NCBI GenBank assembly: GCA_034231615.1
Contig: CM067306.1
Coordinates: 39,416,248 to 39,480,247, forward strand
Source of the DNA: Meghimatium bilineatum
Taxonomy: Eukaryota > Mollusca > Gastropoda > Stylommatophora > Philomycidae
Reading direction: 5' to 3'
DNA: 64,000 nucleotides
The notes under the pieces are model-generated. The model was given only the letters and a program-made list of their open reading frames with translations, was not told the DNA's origin and did not search any database. A program made the position numbers and the translations under genes. Within the stretch, counting starts at the first letter, position 1, and each line of letters opens with the position of its first letter. This document shows positions 1 to 10,832 of this stretch, one piece after another.

Positions 1-850
1 ATCCCCTTAACCAGGCAGCGCATTTTCACTTCCACTCACATAATAATGTTTCTTGCGTATTTTTTTTTTTTTTGGAGGAGGTCACGTTTTTTTTATTTGA
101 AGGTATGCCTATGTTTTTACAAATCTCATGTAACTGTTTTATTAAATGTGGATTTTATTTCAAAGATGGTAACGTAAACAGAGTGAAAATTTCGAAGGAT
201 GTATTAACTGTATATTTTGTGATTTTATAATTGTTCATTCAAGGCTGAAACTACGATAAATCCAGCAAACAGGTAGGGGATTTGACTGTACATATTCATC
301 TTCTTTAGATATTGTGCAATAACTCAAGATAAACGTTATTGCAAAGAGTATAGATCATGAAAACGGAAACAGTAAGATACAGGGGAAGACCAAGAAGAAG
401 ATTGATTGAAGGAGTTAACGAGATTCTGACATGGCACAGTATTACTGCATATCAGTCGATCAAACGAGGCATAGTCCGAAAACCGAAAGTCATTCAATGC
501 TGCGGCGCCTTATAGCAAAATCAAAGACAAGAAAATTGATGGATTAAATGTCGATGTAGGATACACTACCACGAGCTGGCCAGTTGTTGTTGTTTTCCCT
601 GAAGAACTGTTGTGAGTTTCCTGCAAGCATGAGGTAGTTTCTACTATGCTTATTTTCTCCTCAAATGCTTTTTTTCCTCCCGGCTGTTTAGGCATGTATC
701 TTCAGCAGGCTCAATAACAAGAGATCATGGGTTGTGGTTATCTTCTAAATAAGAAAAAAAAAACAGAATGCAAAACAGCACACGAGCGTCATCGAGTATG
801 TTTCTTTTCTTTTCTTTTCTATCTATTAAGTATCTTTTATATATAGAGTC
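1..850. other. Gene-free AT-rich stretch
   Basis: No convincing gene. A short plus-strand frame at 357-515 contains GRPRRRLIEGVNEIL, which resembles the GRPR-type C-terminal tail of LINE reverse-transcriptase proteins. It is too short to assign (confidence about 0.3). A (TTTTC)n run lies near 801-820. The rest is AT-rich sequence I do not recognise. Confidence 0.4.
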
Positions 851-1109
851 ATCTGGCACGCCCTACGCGCAGTGACCAAAAGAATACATCACCAATCTCT
901 TGAATGGATACCTACAGGCAAAAGAGCAAGGGGTAGACCAAAAGAAACACTCAGAAGAACAATACTTAGAGAAAGTAAAACAACCAATATTCATACTATT
1001 CAAGAACTGCACAGAATAGCGTTGAATAGACAGAATTGGTGAGATCTGACCTCTGCCCTATGCGCTAACTTCAGTGCAAAAGGAAAATGAATGAATGAAT
1101 GAATGAATA
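851..1109 (+). pseudogene. LINE D 3' end: C-terminal tail of ORF2 plus (TGAA)n tail
   Basis: The 3' remnant of a non-LTR retrotransposon. The frame at 851-1042 reads through a GKRARGRPKETLRRT block and ends at RQNW followed by TGA. After that stop the same frame continues through ALCANFSAKGK to a second stop. In this family the pattern is usually a basic GRPK/WRRT block, then a DRxxWR motif, then ALCA. The TGA sits where a CGA arginine codon would fit, so it is probably a CpG-decay nonsense change (inference). The 3' end is an (ATGA)n microsatellite at 1087-1109, a normal terminus for LINEs that lack a poly(A) tail. The rest of the element is missing, as expected after 5' truncation. Confidence 0.75.
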
Positions 1110-2080
1110 TATAGGGTGTCAAATTAATAACTACGTTGTTGTGAAAATATTGCTGTTCAAACTTTTTTATTCCCCGCCTGCAAAATATACTGTTATTGTG
1201 TCTTATTTTAGTTTTTCACATTGCAGCTCTATTCACAAAATGTGTTCGAAATATCCGCTGCGGTTCTCAGGATAGCTAACTTCCTCCTGACATTTGTTGT
1301 TGCTTTGTTTATGTATGGCTTCCATGTTGACAACACGGCCATGTGTACATTAAAAATAGAGCGCCAAACATATATTTCAAGATTGTTCTGAGTATGAAAC
1401 TTTGAGGCAGGCATATTGGCCAACGGAAACAATACTGGAATCAAAGCTCTATGGGCCACTGTGTGAACTACAAAAGACAGTAAGTTTTATTCAGGAGACA
1501 GAGTTACAGATATACACATGTTTCAAGTAAAGGAAAGAAAAAGAAGAAGAATCCGCCGCGGTTTAATTAGAAAAAGGAGACCAAATACTGAAACAACTGC
1601 ATATAGCAGTGATATTCTGAAGCACAGATATATGGAGTTGGAACCATGACGTGAAAATGACGTTGCGTTTTAATTCAATTGAAATCAGTCCCATGTCAAT
1701 AAATTCACACGCTATATATGAATTATATATATACAGTTTTGTTTGTATTTTGCTTTCACGGCGTTTGGTGTTTGGCAGGATTAAATGGCGATCGGTTTCG
1801 GATTATGTAAAATTTGGTTGCTTTATATGCAGTAATATCTATTATTTATGCAATAAATCATTACACAACACTTGGTTGCTATGAGCTTTATTCATTTTTT
1901 TTAGATTGCAGCATCTTGTTATCTTCTTATGCGATCATTCAGTACTCCTGCAGGATATAGTCCGGAGAACGGAATACATTGTGCTCTGGATTACAGTTTT
2001 GCTACGATACCCCGCCTTTCGTCTCGACACATCCGACTTCAGCATGACTTTCAGTCACATTGGCCCTATATGAGATGGAA
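1110..2080. other. Unassigned AT-rich stretch
   Basis: No recognisable gene or repeat. Open frames here are short and have no family motifs. The last 100 bases, upstream of the LINE A tail, share a phrase (cacatccgact) with 5521-5540, hinting at an unclassified dispersed repeat. Confidence 0.3.
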
Positions 2081-2900
2081 CATCATCATCATCAAGTGCC
2101 GTCTCCGCAACGAAGGTTGGCTGCAACGTATCTCCAACATCTTCTGTCTCTTGTCTTGGTGGTGCACTCTGCTAGACTGTAACCTGTCCATCGTGTAATG
2201 TTACTCTCCCACTTGTATCTCTGCCTACCTCTTGCTCGCTTCCCTTTGACTTTACCCTAAAGTAAGGTCTTCAATAGGGTGTCATGTCTTTTAATGTGTC
2301 CAAAGTATTTTATTTGCCTGATCTTTATTTCTCTTAGTAGTTCTTTCTTCATATTAAGTGTTTTTAGCACCTCTTTATTTGTTTTCTTCTCTTTCCATGA
2401 TGTTCTCCCTATTCTTCTATATACCCACATCTCAAAGGCATCAATTTTGTCTTCTAATTGTTTATTTAGTGTCCATGTTTCTGAGCCATACATTAATATG
2501 GAATAGATGTAGCATTTTATAATTCTCATTTTTAACTTGTTTGTAATTTGTTTAGATATTAATAATTTCCTCATGTCATTGAAGGTACTTTTAGCCATTC
2601 CTATTCTCCTTTTAACTTCTGTTTCACATCTGCCATCATTTGTGACTATGTGTCCAAGATATTGATACTGTTTTACTTGTTGTAGTTTCTCTCCCTGTAT
2701 GTTTATGTTTACCTCCTGTTCTTCTGTGTTTTTGCTGATTATCATGGTTTTTGTTTTTTGAATGTTTATATCCAGTCCATATTCATTACTTGATTTATTG
2801 ACTTGATTTATTAGTCTTTGTAGTTCATGTTCACTTTCTGCTAAAAGAACAGTGTCGTCTGCATATCTAATGTTGTTTATTATTAGAGATGGAACAGCTA
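2081..2900 (-). pseudogene. LINE A copy 1: reverse transcriptase C-terminal half and 3' end
   Basis: A 5'-truncated non-LTR retrotransposon read on the minus strand. From 2907 down to 2257 the frame begins just before the reverse-transcriptase active site (NNIRYADDTVLLAES). It continues through the thumb region (QYQYLGHIVTNDGRCETE) and YGSETWTL to the IKYFGHIKR motif. The family continues with LEGK after KTLL, but here the glutamate codon is a TAG stop; the copy at 35 kb still has GAG. Past the stop the frame continues through GKRARGRQRYKW and CTTKTRDRRCWR to a terminal GDGT. The 3' end is a (GAT)n tract seen as catcatcatcatc at 2081-2093. The fingers, palm motif A and endonuclease are absent. 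It is the best preserved of at least seven LINE A pieces in the window. The clade is probably RTE-like (inference). Confidence 0.88.
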
Positions 2901-2912
2901 ACCCCAAAACAA

Positions 2913-2998
2913 AAACCTCCTCAGTCGCTTCTTATAACATGCATGAACGGTAAACAGTGTTGCTATAATTTTCTTCTCTTTTGGGCTCGGCAACATGC
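2913..2998. repeat. Dispersed repeat R, copy 1
   Basis: A short segment (cttcttataacatgcatg, then a TGTTGCTAT block and a C/G-rich end) that recurs at 12083-12165 and 60385-60475, and more weakly near 5600-5690, always in the same orientation. It resembles a SINE core known to me from invertebrate genomes (an AGTCGCCTCTTACGACA-type phrase), but that match is from memory. Confidence 0.5.
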
Positions 2999-3010
2999 AG
3001 CCTCGTTTTT

Positions 3011-3287
3011 TTTCAATACCTGGGACATTGTCGTTTAGTTATGAGAAGTATTTTTTTCTGTTTTCAATACCTGGGACACTCGTTTAGTTCTGAGAAGCTG
3101 CTTTCTGTTTCATGTCTGGGACACTGTCGTTTAGTTCTGAGAAGCTGCTTTCTGTTTCATGTCTGGGACACTGTCGTTTAGTTCTGAGAAGCTGCTTTCT
3201 GTTTCATGTCTGGGACACTGTCGTTTAGTTCTGAGAAGCTGCTTTCTGTTTCATGTCTGGGACACTGTCGTTTAGTTCTGAGAAGTA
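3011..3287. repeat. 47-bp minisatellite, about 6 copies
   Basis: Direct repeats of a 47-bp unit containing GGGACACTGTCGTTTAG and GAAGCTGCTTTCTG. The last four units are almost identical and the first two are diverged, which suggests recent local expansion at the right side. Confidence 0.95.
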
Positions 3288-4206
3288 GTTTAAAATCAGG
3301 GATACTGATATGGGTATATGTTTTTATGTCTGCGTATTCTAGAAAACAAACTCATGCGGGAGGAGGCGTTTGAACCCAAATCCCCTAAGGAAATCAGACA
3401 TGACACTTAATATTAGGAAGCAAGTCAAAAAAGGAGGTAAAACTATTTTCCTTACAATTGTCCCCTGAAGATAACTAGAGAGTCTCCATAAATATGAAGG
3501 AATGAAGGAACAACGAGGAAATGAGAATGTCATTGACATTCTGAACACACTACCATGTATGTTGTATATGGCGAATGAGACATACACGTCAGAGATGGAA
3601 AAGATATACATACCGTCTATCACAGTGCACAACCAAGTCAATCAACAGATAATTGTTTGAGATCCGTTTGAGATGACTTTCGATGCAAAGTCGATCATTT
3701 TCACAGTTATATATATGCCCAGCCCTAATTCTAAAGACAATATCAACCTCCTGGAAAGGAAAGACCAGAGTATCATCTTCTGATTGCGTAAACAACAATT
3801 ATCTCTACAGAATACTAAAAATTCACACACTCCAGTGTGCAGGCCGTGCACTCATTCCTATGAAACTGTTGACCACCACCTTTTGTGAATGTCCAGCACT
3901 GGATGACGTCAGGAAAATGCCTCTCCCTCCAGGCCAGATATATAGAACACTTTATATAGAACAAAACAACAGCTCACAAACACATGCACATATAACACAA
4001 TGTCATTGGGTCAAAGGGTTTGAGCCCATGGACCGCTGGATCAACAACCAACCAACCATCAGTCATTTGATAGCAATGATGACCGAATCAATTATAATGG
4101 CAAGATCAACACAACATGGCTATACAATGTAAGCAGACTAGAGCAAATTATCATTATACACGGCAGTTACATGCATACGACGTTCAAGATTGGCAACACG
4201 TCCTTA
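3288..4206. repeat. Mostly unassigned; repeat with (CCAA)n tail at 4001-4059
   Basis: The stretch is gene-free. At 4001-4059 a phrase (CATGGACCGCTGGATCA) followed by (AACC)n matches 40920-40984, so this is the 3' end of a dispersed retroelement with a CCAA-type tail. The open frames at 3339-4132 have no recognisable motifs. Confidence 0.5.
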
Positions 4207-4330
4207 TATACACGTGGACAGACACCGAAAACTTCAAATCATATGCTTCAACAATGTCGCCATTCCGAATATGAAGTGCTGATGAATCAGATTGGCCCAG
4301 AGAAACAACAGTGGAAGTTCGTTTGTTAAG
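4207..4330 (+). pseudogene. Possible LINE C-terminal His/Cys region
   Basis: The frame reads QTPKTSNHMLQQC followed by RHSEYEVLMNQIGPEKQQW. This resembles the QTxxHLLxxC...YxxLRxxxWP block found near the C-terminus of Jockey- and I-type LINE proteins. Only the H...C part is present, the frame ends in a stop soon after, and no reverse transcriptase precedes it. It could be chance similarity. Confidence 0.4.
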
Positions 4331-4690
4331 TTGGGGATTGTAACGTCAGGCCGATGCATGAAGTTTTCAATCTAAGACAGATGGCTATGTTGGCTATATC
4401 TAGCAAGTTAACAATGGAAGACAAAAGCTATACGGACCTATGTACGAGTTCCAAACACAGTCAAATTTATAGAAGAGACAATACTACAGGCGAAAGTACA
4501 ATTTGGGCGATCGAATGAAGAATAGCAAGATAGCCATAATTAATTCTTCTTTATGATGACAATAGATGTGATTTTTATTTTCAGTGATAATGTGTGTTGT
4601 TCTTCTCGGTTCCTTCATTGAACGTTTTTTTTCAAGTGTTCAATCTTTGTTCCCGTCCTTATTTTATAGTATTAACTTGTATAGGACAGG

Positions 4691-4997
4691 AATCATCATC
4701 ATCTAGTGCCGTCTCCGCAAAGAAAATTGACTACAACAGACCTCCAACATCCCCTGTCTTGGTGGTGCTCTCTGCTAGACTGTAACCTGTCCATCTTGTG
4801 ATGTTACTCTCCATTGTATCTCTGACTACCTTGTCCTCGCATCCCTTCAACTTTACCCGTAAGTAAGGTTTTCAACACATTGTCATGTGTTTTTATGTGT
4901 TCAAAATATATCATTTGCACGATCTTTATCTCTTTATTTCCTCTACTATTTCTTTATTCATATTAAATGTTGTTAGAGCATCTTTGTTTATTTTCTC
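4691..4997 (-). pseudogene. LINE A copy 2: 3' tail fragment
   Basis: Same family as 2081-2900. It starts at the (ATC)n terminus (aatcatcatcatc) and the reverse complement of GCGGAGACGGCA. It continues through the region coding for the GKR..GRQR block and on to the FGHIKR region. Several indels break the frame. A 5'-truncated LINE remnant of about 300 bp. Confidence 0.8.
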
Positions 4998-5194
4998 GGA
5001 GGAGAATATTGTCGCTAAAACACAATTTGACTCTCCAGAAATTAGGAGACAATCTCTCGCCCCTTCTTAATCTTTGTCAACAAATGTAAATAATTTTGAA
5101 CCCCTTCCCCCCTTTCCACTCCAGCTAATCAGAACATCACTTTTAGTACAAAAAAACTTAAGCAAATCATAGGTTAACCCCCATCCTCCCATCT

Positions 5195-5430
5195 GCCACG
5201 ACGTATTGCAGTAGTTAGCACAATGGCTCTGCCTATGAGCTGTGATGGGTTCATTCCCCAGTTGAGGCGGAATTGTTTTCCAGACTGCAACGGCTCCTGT
5301 GTCGACCAAGCCTACATTGGGTACCAGATTAATCCGGGAAGTAAAAACTACCAGGAGAGAAGATGACTACCGCCCTCATATAGCAGAGCCTCTAAAATGT
5401 GAGATCGGTAAAATCTCACACTATTGCGAC
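5195..5430 (+). mobile_element. tRNA-derived SINE1, copy 1
   Basis: Begins with a tRNA-like head: A-box-like AGTAGTTAGCACAATGG and B-box-like GGGTTCATTCCCC. The body matches copies at 47081-47342 and 60699-60943 (GCAACGGCTCC, then TCGACC, then GATTAATCCGG). The head is diverged from the other copies and a TTTAC-type 3' tail is not clear. SINEs of this type are transcribed by RNA polymerase III from the internal boxes and moved by a LINE (established knowledge). Confidence 0.75.
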
Positions 5431-6104
5431 AGTTAAATACTATGTGTTAACTTTTCATTTTTACTAATATACATGTATCAGATCTTGCAGTTTGGCGGAG
5501 ATATCGGCTCTTTTCATCCAGACACATCCGACTTTGCACGACTTTTTGTTTGCTTTTTGCTTCTGTCGGATGGAACAACAAATCCAGCATCCAAGTTTCT
5601 TTAACAATGTCTCAAGTCATGCAAGAACGATCACAGTGTTGCTACTCTGTAATCCCATTCCGGGTCTCAGGTAGGTAGCTAATGAGTTTACCTCTCTTTT
5701 GGAGAGACGCGCCACTTCATCCAGCGGACAACAAAGACCAATTAAGTTATATCAAGACACAATACCATAAAATATTGGAAGTGACATGGTTCCCAAATGT
5801 TGCGAGCTACATTAGTGTAGCTATCCACACACGTAACAATAGTGTTGCGTGTAGTTCCGGGTCTCAACACCGCTCGGGAACATAATAATTTACCGTTCTG
5901 TGAAGGGACAGTACTCTAATAATTACCGCAGGTATTTTGAATTTGGCAGTATTACTTCCCTTACCATAGATGTAACCGCGCTCCATCTAAACGGAGGTCG
6001 TGGTAACTGAATTACCAGAATCGCGACATCCACCATTATTCTGATAAAATGCTCTAGTGTAATCTATTTAGGTTAATGTTCGTAGTTGGAAAGACCTTAC
6101 TATA
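5431..6104. other. Unassigned stretch
   Basis: No gene recognised. The part at 5515-5690 shares phrases with 1985-2070 and with repeat R (CAGTGTTGCTA), so it is probably dispersed-repeat DNA. The remainder, to 6104, shows nothing recognisable. Confidence 0.3.
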
Positions 6105-6345
6105 AATACTTAATGTAGAATACAGGTTTTTAAAGTTTCAATTGAACACAACTGACAGACTAGTACTAAGTGGCTATGTGGTGTAAACACGAAAAAATAC
6201 ACAAGCTATTTTCAACGTTACGAACCGTTAGGTCTTTCTCACGATTATTTTTTTTAAACAATGAAAGAAGCAAAAAAAAAACAATCTTATCACCTCAAAG
6301 GCACTAGCGATATGTAAACAATACGAAGTTCAAGGTTGCTGTAAG
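6105..6345 (-). repeat. Stem-loop repeat P, copy 1
   Basis: Shares a long segment with 49430-49705, and its end with 46907-46993. On the minus strand it carries GAGAAAGACCTAACGGTTCG followed by TAACGTTGAAAATA. GACC and GGTT can pair around a short loop, and a GAAACG-like core follows in related copies. This layout resembles the terminal regions of Penelope-like elements, where hammerhead-like folds occur (inference). No protein coding is seen. Confidence 0.6.
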
Positions 6346-6559
6346 AGTTACTGTATATTTAACAAGAACGAAGTTCAAGTCAATTTCTGGATGTCGACAA
6401 AATGCTGTATTAATATCAATGATGCAAAATTAAATTAAGTGGATAAAGGCAAGAATCTGGCACAATTTTAACATCAGATCGCTGGTGCTGCAATGAGATA
6501 AAGAGCAGGATAGTACAGGCCAAATCAACATTTCAAAAGACGAGAAACATTTTATGCAA

Positions 6560-6860
6560 AGGAGTAGAATTATTTGTCTATTGTCTTTTCCCAGTTGAAT
6601 GATGGTTGATCGCATTCACACTTGCCGTTAAGCTTAGGGGTGGTAGCTTAAGCTGTCGTTCACAGCCAGATGTGTCACCGTGGTTGCATTTATTCCATGT
6701 TTGTTCAAGACTATCTTGATGTTTTCTATCCACCGTTTTCTTGGTCTACCTTTGGCATTATCCCTGGATACTCTTTTGTTATATGCTCTTATTGGTGTTT
6801 AGTGTGGCTCGTATCGTTCGATGATTTTTTAATAGTATCATCAACACGTTGGTAAACTTT
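6560..6860 (-). pseudogene. LINE E copy 1: C-terminal tail
   Basis: On the minus strand, from about 6789 down to the stop at 6634-6636, the frame reads RAYNKRVSRDNAKGRPRKRW, then IENIKIVLNKHGI, ending LSYHP. This is the usual C-terminal block of RTE-like LINE proteins: TRAYNKR followed by GRPRKRW. A frameshift separates it from the region just upstream. The sequence after the stop (GCTTAACGGCAAGTGTG) recurs at about 32695-32712, so both belong to one family. LINE E also supplies the fragment at 31615-31920. Confidence 0.75.
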
Positions 6861-7461
6861 TTTTCCTTTTGGTTGACCAACACAATCTGACATTTCAACA
6901 TTGCAGGTGTATGTTATTGTTGCTATAACTTCAGGTTCCGGACAATTCTTGCTGCTGTTAGATGAGATACATTAACCATTGAATTAAATGCATTGTGCCA
7001 ACCTTCATCAAACAGCGTTGTTGCTTTTTGGCAGTTGATTCATGACACGTTTGTGCTGATTCCAAAGGCTCACTAGAAAGCGTCACTGCGAACTGCGAAC
7101 ACGACGAATCCGCCCAATGTAGAAATTTTGAAGTAATCCATGAGGTAATCCAGGTCTGACGCACTATCATTATTGTTGATTTATTCGAAAACAGTAATGA
7201 CAGTTTCTGGTACGAATGTCAAAGCCATCAGTTTTTTTACTTTGAGTGAATATTTTTCATCAGAGTTATACAACGCACTTTTACCTTCAGATTGTAGTTT
7301 TTGCAAAACGTTCTGTTCTGAAAAATTAACATCCTGATACTTGAGCTTATGGAAATGTACATTCAAAAGCTTTAATTGCAGCTAATTCGAAATCAGTAAC
7401 TGTTGAAGATGGAGCTGCATTTTCGATATTTTTCAGTTCTACGATATGCTCAACAGATATG
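6861..7461. other. Unassigned stretch
   Basis: Short frames only (for example around 6958-7366 on the minus strand) without family motifs. The sequence downstream of a hAT or LINE insertion might be hidden here, but I see no terminal repeat. Confidence 0.3.
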
Positions 7462-7479
7462 CTCAACTATGTTATGTTA

Positions 7480-8286
7480 TGTTCCTCCAGGGTCATAGGC
7501 GGCGCATAGGGCAGGGACCATAGCTTTCCATTTCTGTCTTTGTGTTGCCAGGTCTTTCAATTCTTGCGTGTTGTTTAGGTTCATTGACATGCCTTATCTA
7601 TTAATCGTTCTTCGTATAGTTTCTCTAGGTCTCCCTCTTCTTCTTACTCCGGGTGGCACCCAATATAGTGACTGATGGGGAATTCTTAGGCTGTTCATTC
7701 CGAGAACATGGCCGATGTGAGACCAACGCCTTTGTCTAATGAAGGAAGATATATAGGTTTGTTTGCTTTCCTCTCTTATAGTAGTGTTAGATTTAAAGTC
7801 ACTCCACTTAACATTCAGAATGGTACATAGGCATTTATTTTCAAAGGAGTCGAGTCTCTTATCTATGGCTTTTGTGGCTTTCCAACTTTCGCATCCATAT
7901 GATAGAATAGCGATGATACTGGAGTTAAACAACGTGAGTTTTTTGGTGTTTCTTAAAGTGTTTGACGTCCATATGTTACGTAGTTTATTGAAAGCACCCT
8001 CTGCAATAGCAATACGGTGTAAAATTTCTTTTGATGAGTCTCCATCCAGTGCTAGATTGGTGCCTATATATGTAAAATTGTTGACTTTTAATAATGGAAC
8101 ACTTTGAATTTTTATGTTGTCGTTGGATCTCGTAAATTCTAGTATATGAGTTTTTGATGTGTTGATTTTCAACCCTGTCTGATTTGAGTAGTGTTGGAGA
8201 TTGTCAAGCTTAGATTGAGCATCTGTGTGTATTGCGCTCAAAAGGGCCAGGTCATCTTCGTAGTCAAGATAATCGAGAACGGTATT
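7480..8286 (-). pseudogene. LINE C reverse transcriptase, active site to C-terminus
   Basis: Reads YLDYEDDLALLSAIHTDAQ, so the catalytic YxDD box is YEDD where relatives usually have YADD. It continues with GLKINTSKTHILEF (thumb), NNFTYIGTNLALDGDS, LSYGCESW and RRRWSHIGHVLGM, and ends in GVRRRGRPRETIRRT. A TAA stop follows TINR at about 7594. The same frame then continues through LKDLATQRQKWKAM to ALCAAYDPGGT and a natural stop. The reading frame that extends above 8298 belongs to the inserted retroposon, not to this protein. Confidence 0.88.
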
Positions 8287-8298
8287 ATTAATCCATTT

Positions 8299-9631
8299 GG
8301 TGTGCAAAGGGAACGCATTGCTCTCGGCGAACCCAGGGTTAGCAGATAACCAAGATCCCAAATGTACCTCCTCGCGGTGCACCCTGGAAACAGAAATACA
8401 GCAGATCGAGCTTATTCTGGCCAAATCATTTGGGGATCGTGTCCGAGAATGTGGAGGTAGCAGATGGAAAGATATCTGAATGTATGAAAGACAGACAGTA
8501 TCTCCTACACCACCAGTAACACCACATGCAGCGACACTGTCGACATACAATGAAGCTAATTAGTCCAGTCCTAACATTGAAGGGGCGGCTAATGAAAAAA
8601 GCATGAAAAGGTGGATGAATGGAGAAAAAAAGACAGATTTCATACTGAGTACAATAAGGAAAAAATGAAATGGCAGAACAGCGCTAGAGGGCAGCGCCAA
8701 CTGCAAATAGATAGTGGAAACGATTACGGAAATGGGAACTACAATCTCTTTTAGCACGTGACGAGCTTCTAGTTACTTGATTTCCTTATAGGCAGAGACC
8801 CATACCCAATAATGGGCGTCTAGCAAAGCAAAAAGACCTGGCCTAACTCTAATGTCGAGTCTTCCCCTACCGGAAACATGCTCGTAAAGAGAAAGGGTGC
8901 CGTAATCGATAAGCTCAGGCAAGAAAGGGACAAAGATGGCAGTCCTAGCCAAACTCTACTGTCAAGCTTTCCTATACCGGAAATACACTTGCAGAGAGAA
9001 AGGGTTCCGCACCCAATAGGCTCTGGCACAAAAGAGACGACGACTTTAGACCGGGCCCAACTCTACTGTCAGATTTTCCTATACCGGAAATACACTTGCA
9101 GAGAGAAATGGTTCAGTACCTGATGGTCTCATGCGCTATTGGGACAAGGTCGCTCAGCTCGAGAACGCCTTGCTCTCAAACGCGGGTGTGAGACTCGAAC
9201 TTGGGCAAGGGGTTCACTATGTCGGTGAATGACACCTCGGCTAAGAGGGCGAAGAGCCAGGGTCCAACTCTTCTGTTGAGTTCTTCCTCTTAAGGAACGA
9301 GGCTTACAGATGAGAAACGGTTCAGTACCCGATGGGCACAGGCACAGTACGTCCAATTACATGAGGCAAGTTCATAGACAGTGGAACACCTCGTGCGAGA
9401 CAGACGTGAGCAAAAATCGTCTGGGCGAAGAGTCACCACACACATGCGTGCTTGGCGACAGATAGGGAGGCTGTCACAGGCTATGGTAGCCCACCAGAAT
9501 TGTCAAGGCATGCCGAAATCGGATGTGCTAGGCCTACAAGGCGCATAACGGTGGCACAACGTAATCATGCTCCGGCGGAAATCACACGGACATCCGTGCT
9601 GGTTACAATGGAGCGAACGAAAGAAAAAAAA
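8299..9631 (+). mobile_element. Poly(A) retroposon X, copy 1 (1333 bp)
   Basis: A non-coding retroposon inserted in LINE C. It begins ggtgtgcaaagggaacg, ends in an A-rich tail (gaaagaaaaaaaa), and is flanked by 12-bp direct duplications of the LINE (attaatccattt). Homologous copies lie at 15293-16512 and 19049-20268. Internally it holds modules about 105 bp apart, starting near 8845, 8952, 9059 and 9266. Each has AACTCTNNTGTC followed by TTCC, usually CCGGAAA, and a GGTTCNGTACC-like phrase. The last phrase resembles an RNA polymerase III B box, with one mismatch. No open frame longer than about 80 codons is shared by all copies. It looks like a long non-autonomous element moved by a LINE, possibly derived from a cellular RNA. 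I do not recognise the source. Confidence 0.85.
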
Positions 9632-9643
9632 ATTAATCCATTT

Positions 9644-10640
9644 TATTCCTTCAGCTCATTTCCAGTGCTCTTTCTCATGACCCAATCAATAGCGACGCAG
9701 AAAAGTAATGGGGACATGATGCATCCCTGTTTAACGCCCGTAACAACTTGGAACAATTCTGACTTCTCAGTGTTTGTTTGAACACAGCAATGTCAGTTGG
9801 TGTAAAATGCCTTTATAACATTGATTATTTTAGTAGGAAAACCGTATTGCTGTAGAATATTCCATAACATAGGCCGATGAAGACTATCAAATGCTTTTTC
9901 AAAGTCAACAAAGTTATTTATGAGCGGGGATTGAAATTCGAGTGTTTCTTCAATGATGATGGGAAGAGAAAATATGTTATCTGTGCAGGAGCGAGCTGAT
10001 CTAAAGCCTGCTTGTTCTTCTCTGAGTAGCTTATCAACAGCATTCATTAATCTTTCCAAGATGATGCTTAGGAAGACCTTGCCTATGAATGATAATAGGG
10101 TGATACCCCGCCAGTTGTTGCAGTCTGAGGGGTCGCCTTTCTTGGGGAGTTTGATGATGATACCTTCTTTCCATTGTTGAGGTGGGTTTTCATTGCACCA
10201 GACATCATTCATAAGAGAAAGCAAGTTTTGTAGTGTGTTTTCATCGGAAGCTTTAAGCATCTCACTTGTTATTTCGTCAACGCCAGCGGCTTTGTTATTT
10301 CTTAGCTTATGGATAGCATATTTTAATTCGGTGATAGAGACACTTTCACATGATACAGGCATGTTTGTCATTCGTGTGTCATTGATAAAGTCTAGAGTAG
10401 CTGTTGGTTGAGGTCTATTTAATAGTTGATTAAAGTGTTCTGCCCACCTCTTTGTTTGGTCGTGGGTTGCTGATAATAGCTTTCCGTTTTTATCTTTGAT
10501 GGGTACGTTTGTTGTGACTGTTGTGTTACATAGTTGCTTGATTATATGATGTAGTGTTTGGCTGTTTCCATTCTTTGCGGTATTTTCTGCTTTTAATGAT
10601 AATTCGTGTATATGTGTTCTTTTGTCCTGTCATGCGCTCT
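9644..10640 (-). pseudogene. LINE C reverse transcriptase, N-terminal half
   Basis: From about 10640 downward the frame reads DKNGKLLSATHDQTKRWAEH and then HKLRNNKAAGVDEITSEML. It goes on to GDPSDCNNWRGITLLSFIGK, EEQAGFRSARSCTDNI and NNFVDFEKAFDSLHRPMLWN. These are the fingers and palm motifs, including motif A with its catalytic aspartate in FVDFEKAFD. A frame break near 9790 separates this from GVKQGCIMSPLLFCVAIDW (palm motif B) at 9640-9760, where the retroposon interrupts the gene. A TGA near 10630 marks another break at the N-terminal side. Confidence 0.9.
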
Positions 10641-10832
10641 TTTTTATTTCTTTGTCCATTACATTATAATTTCCTCTAATTATGTTATATTTTACTGGTT
10701 ATTTAGTAGACAAAAGTTATAAATTAACCACTTTTATTAATTTGATTTTAATCCATACTGTCTCCCTTAGGAATTTCGTTTTCTCGTTAGTAGTATAACC
10801 CACAACTGAAACGGCTGCTTCTTTCATAGTGT

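Noticed and set aside
3339..4132. Overlapping 69-149-codon frames
   Set aside because: Several frames on both strands overlap, none has family motifs, and part of the stretch is a dispersed repeat.
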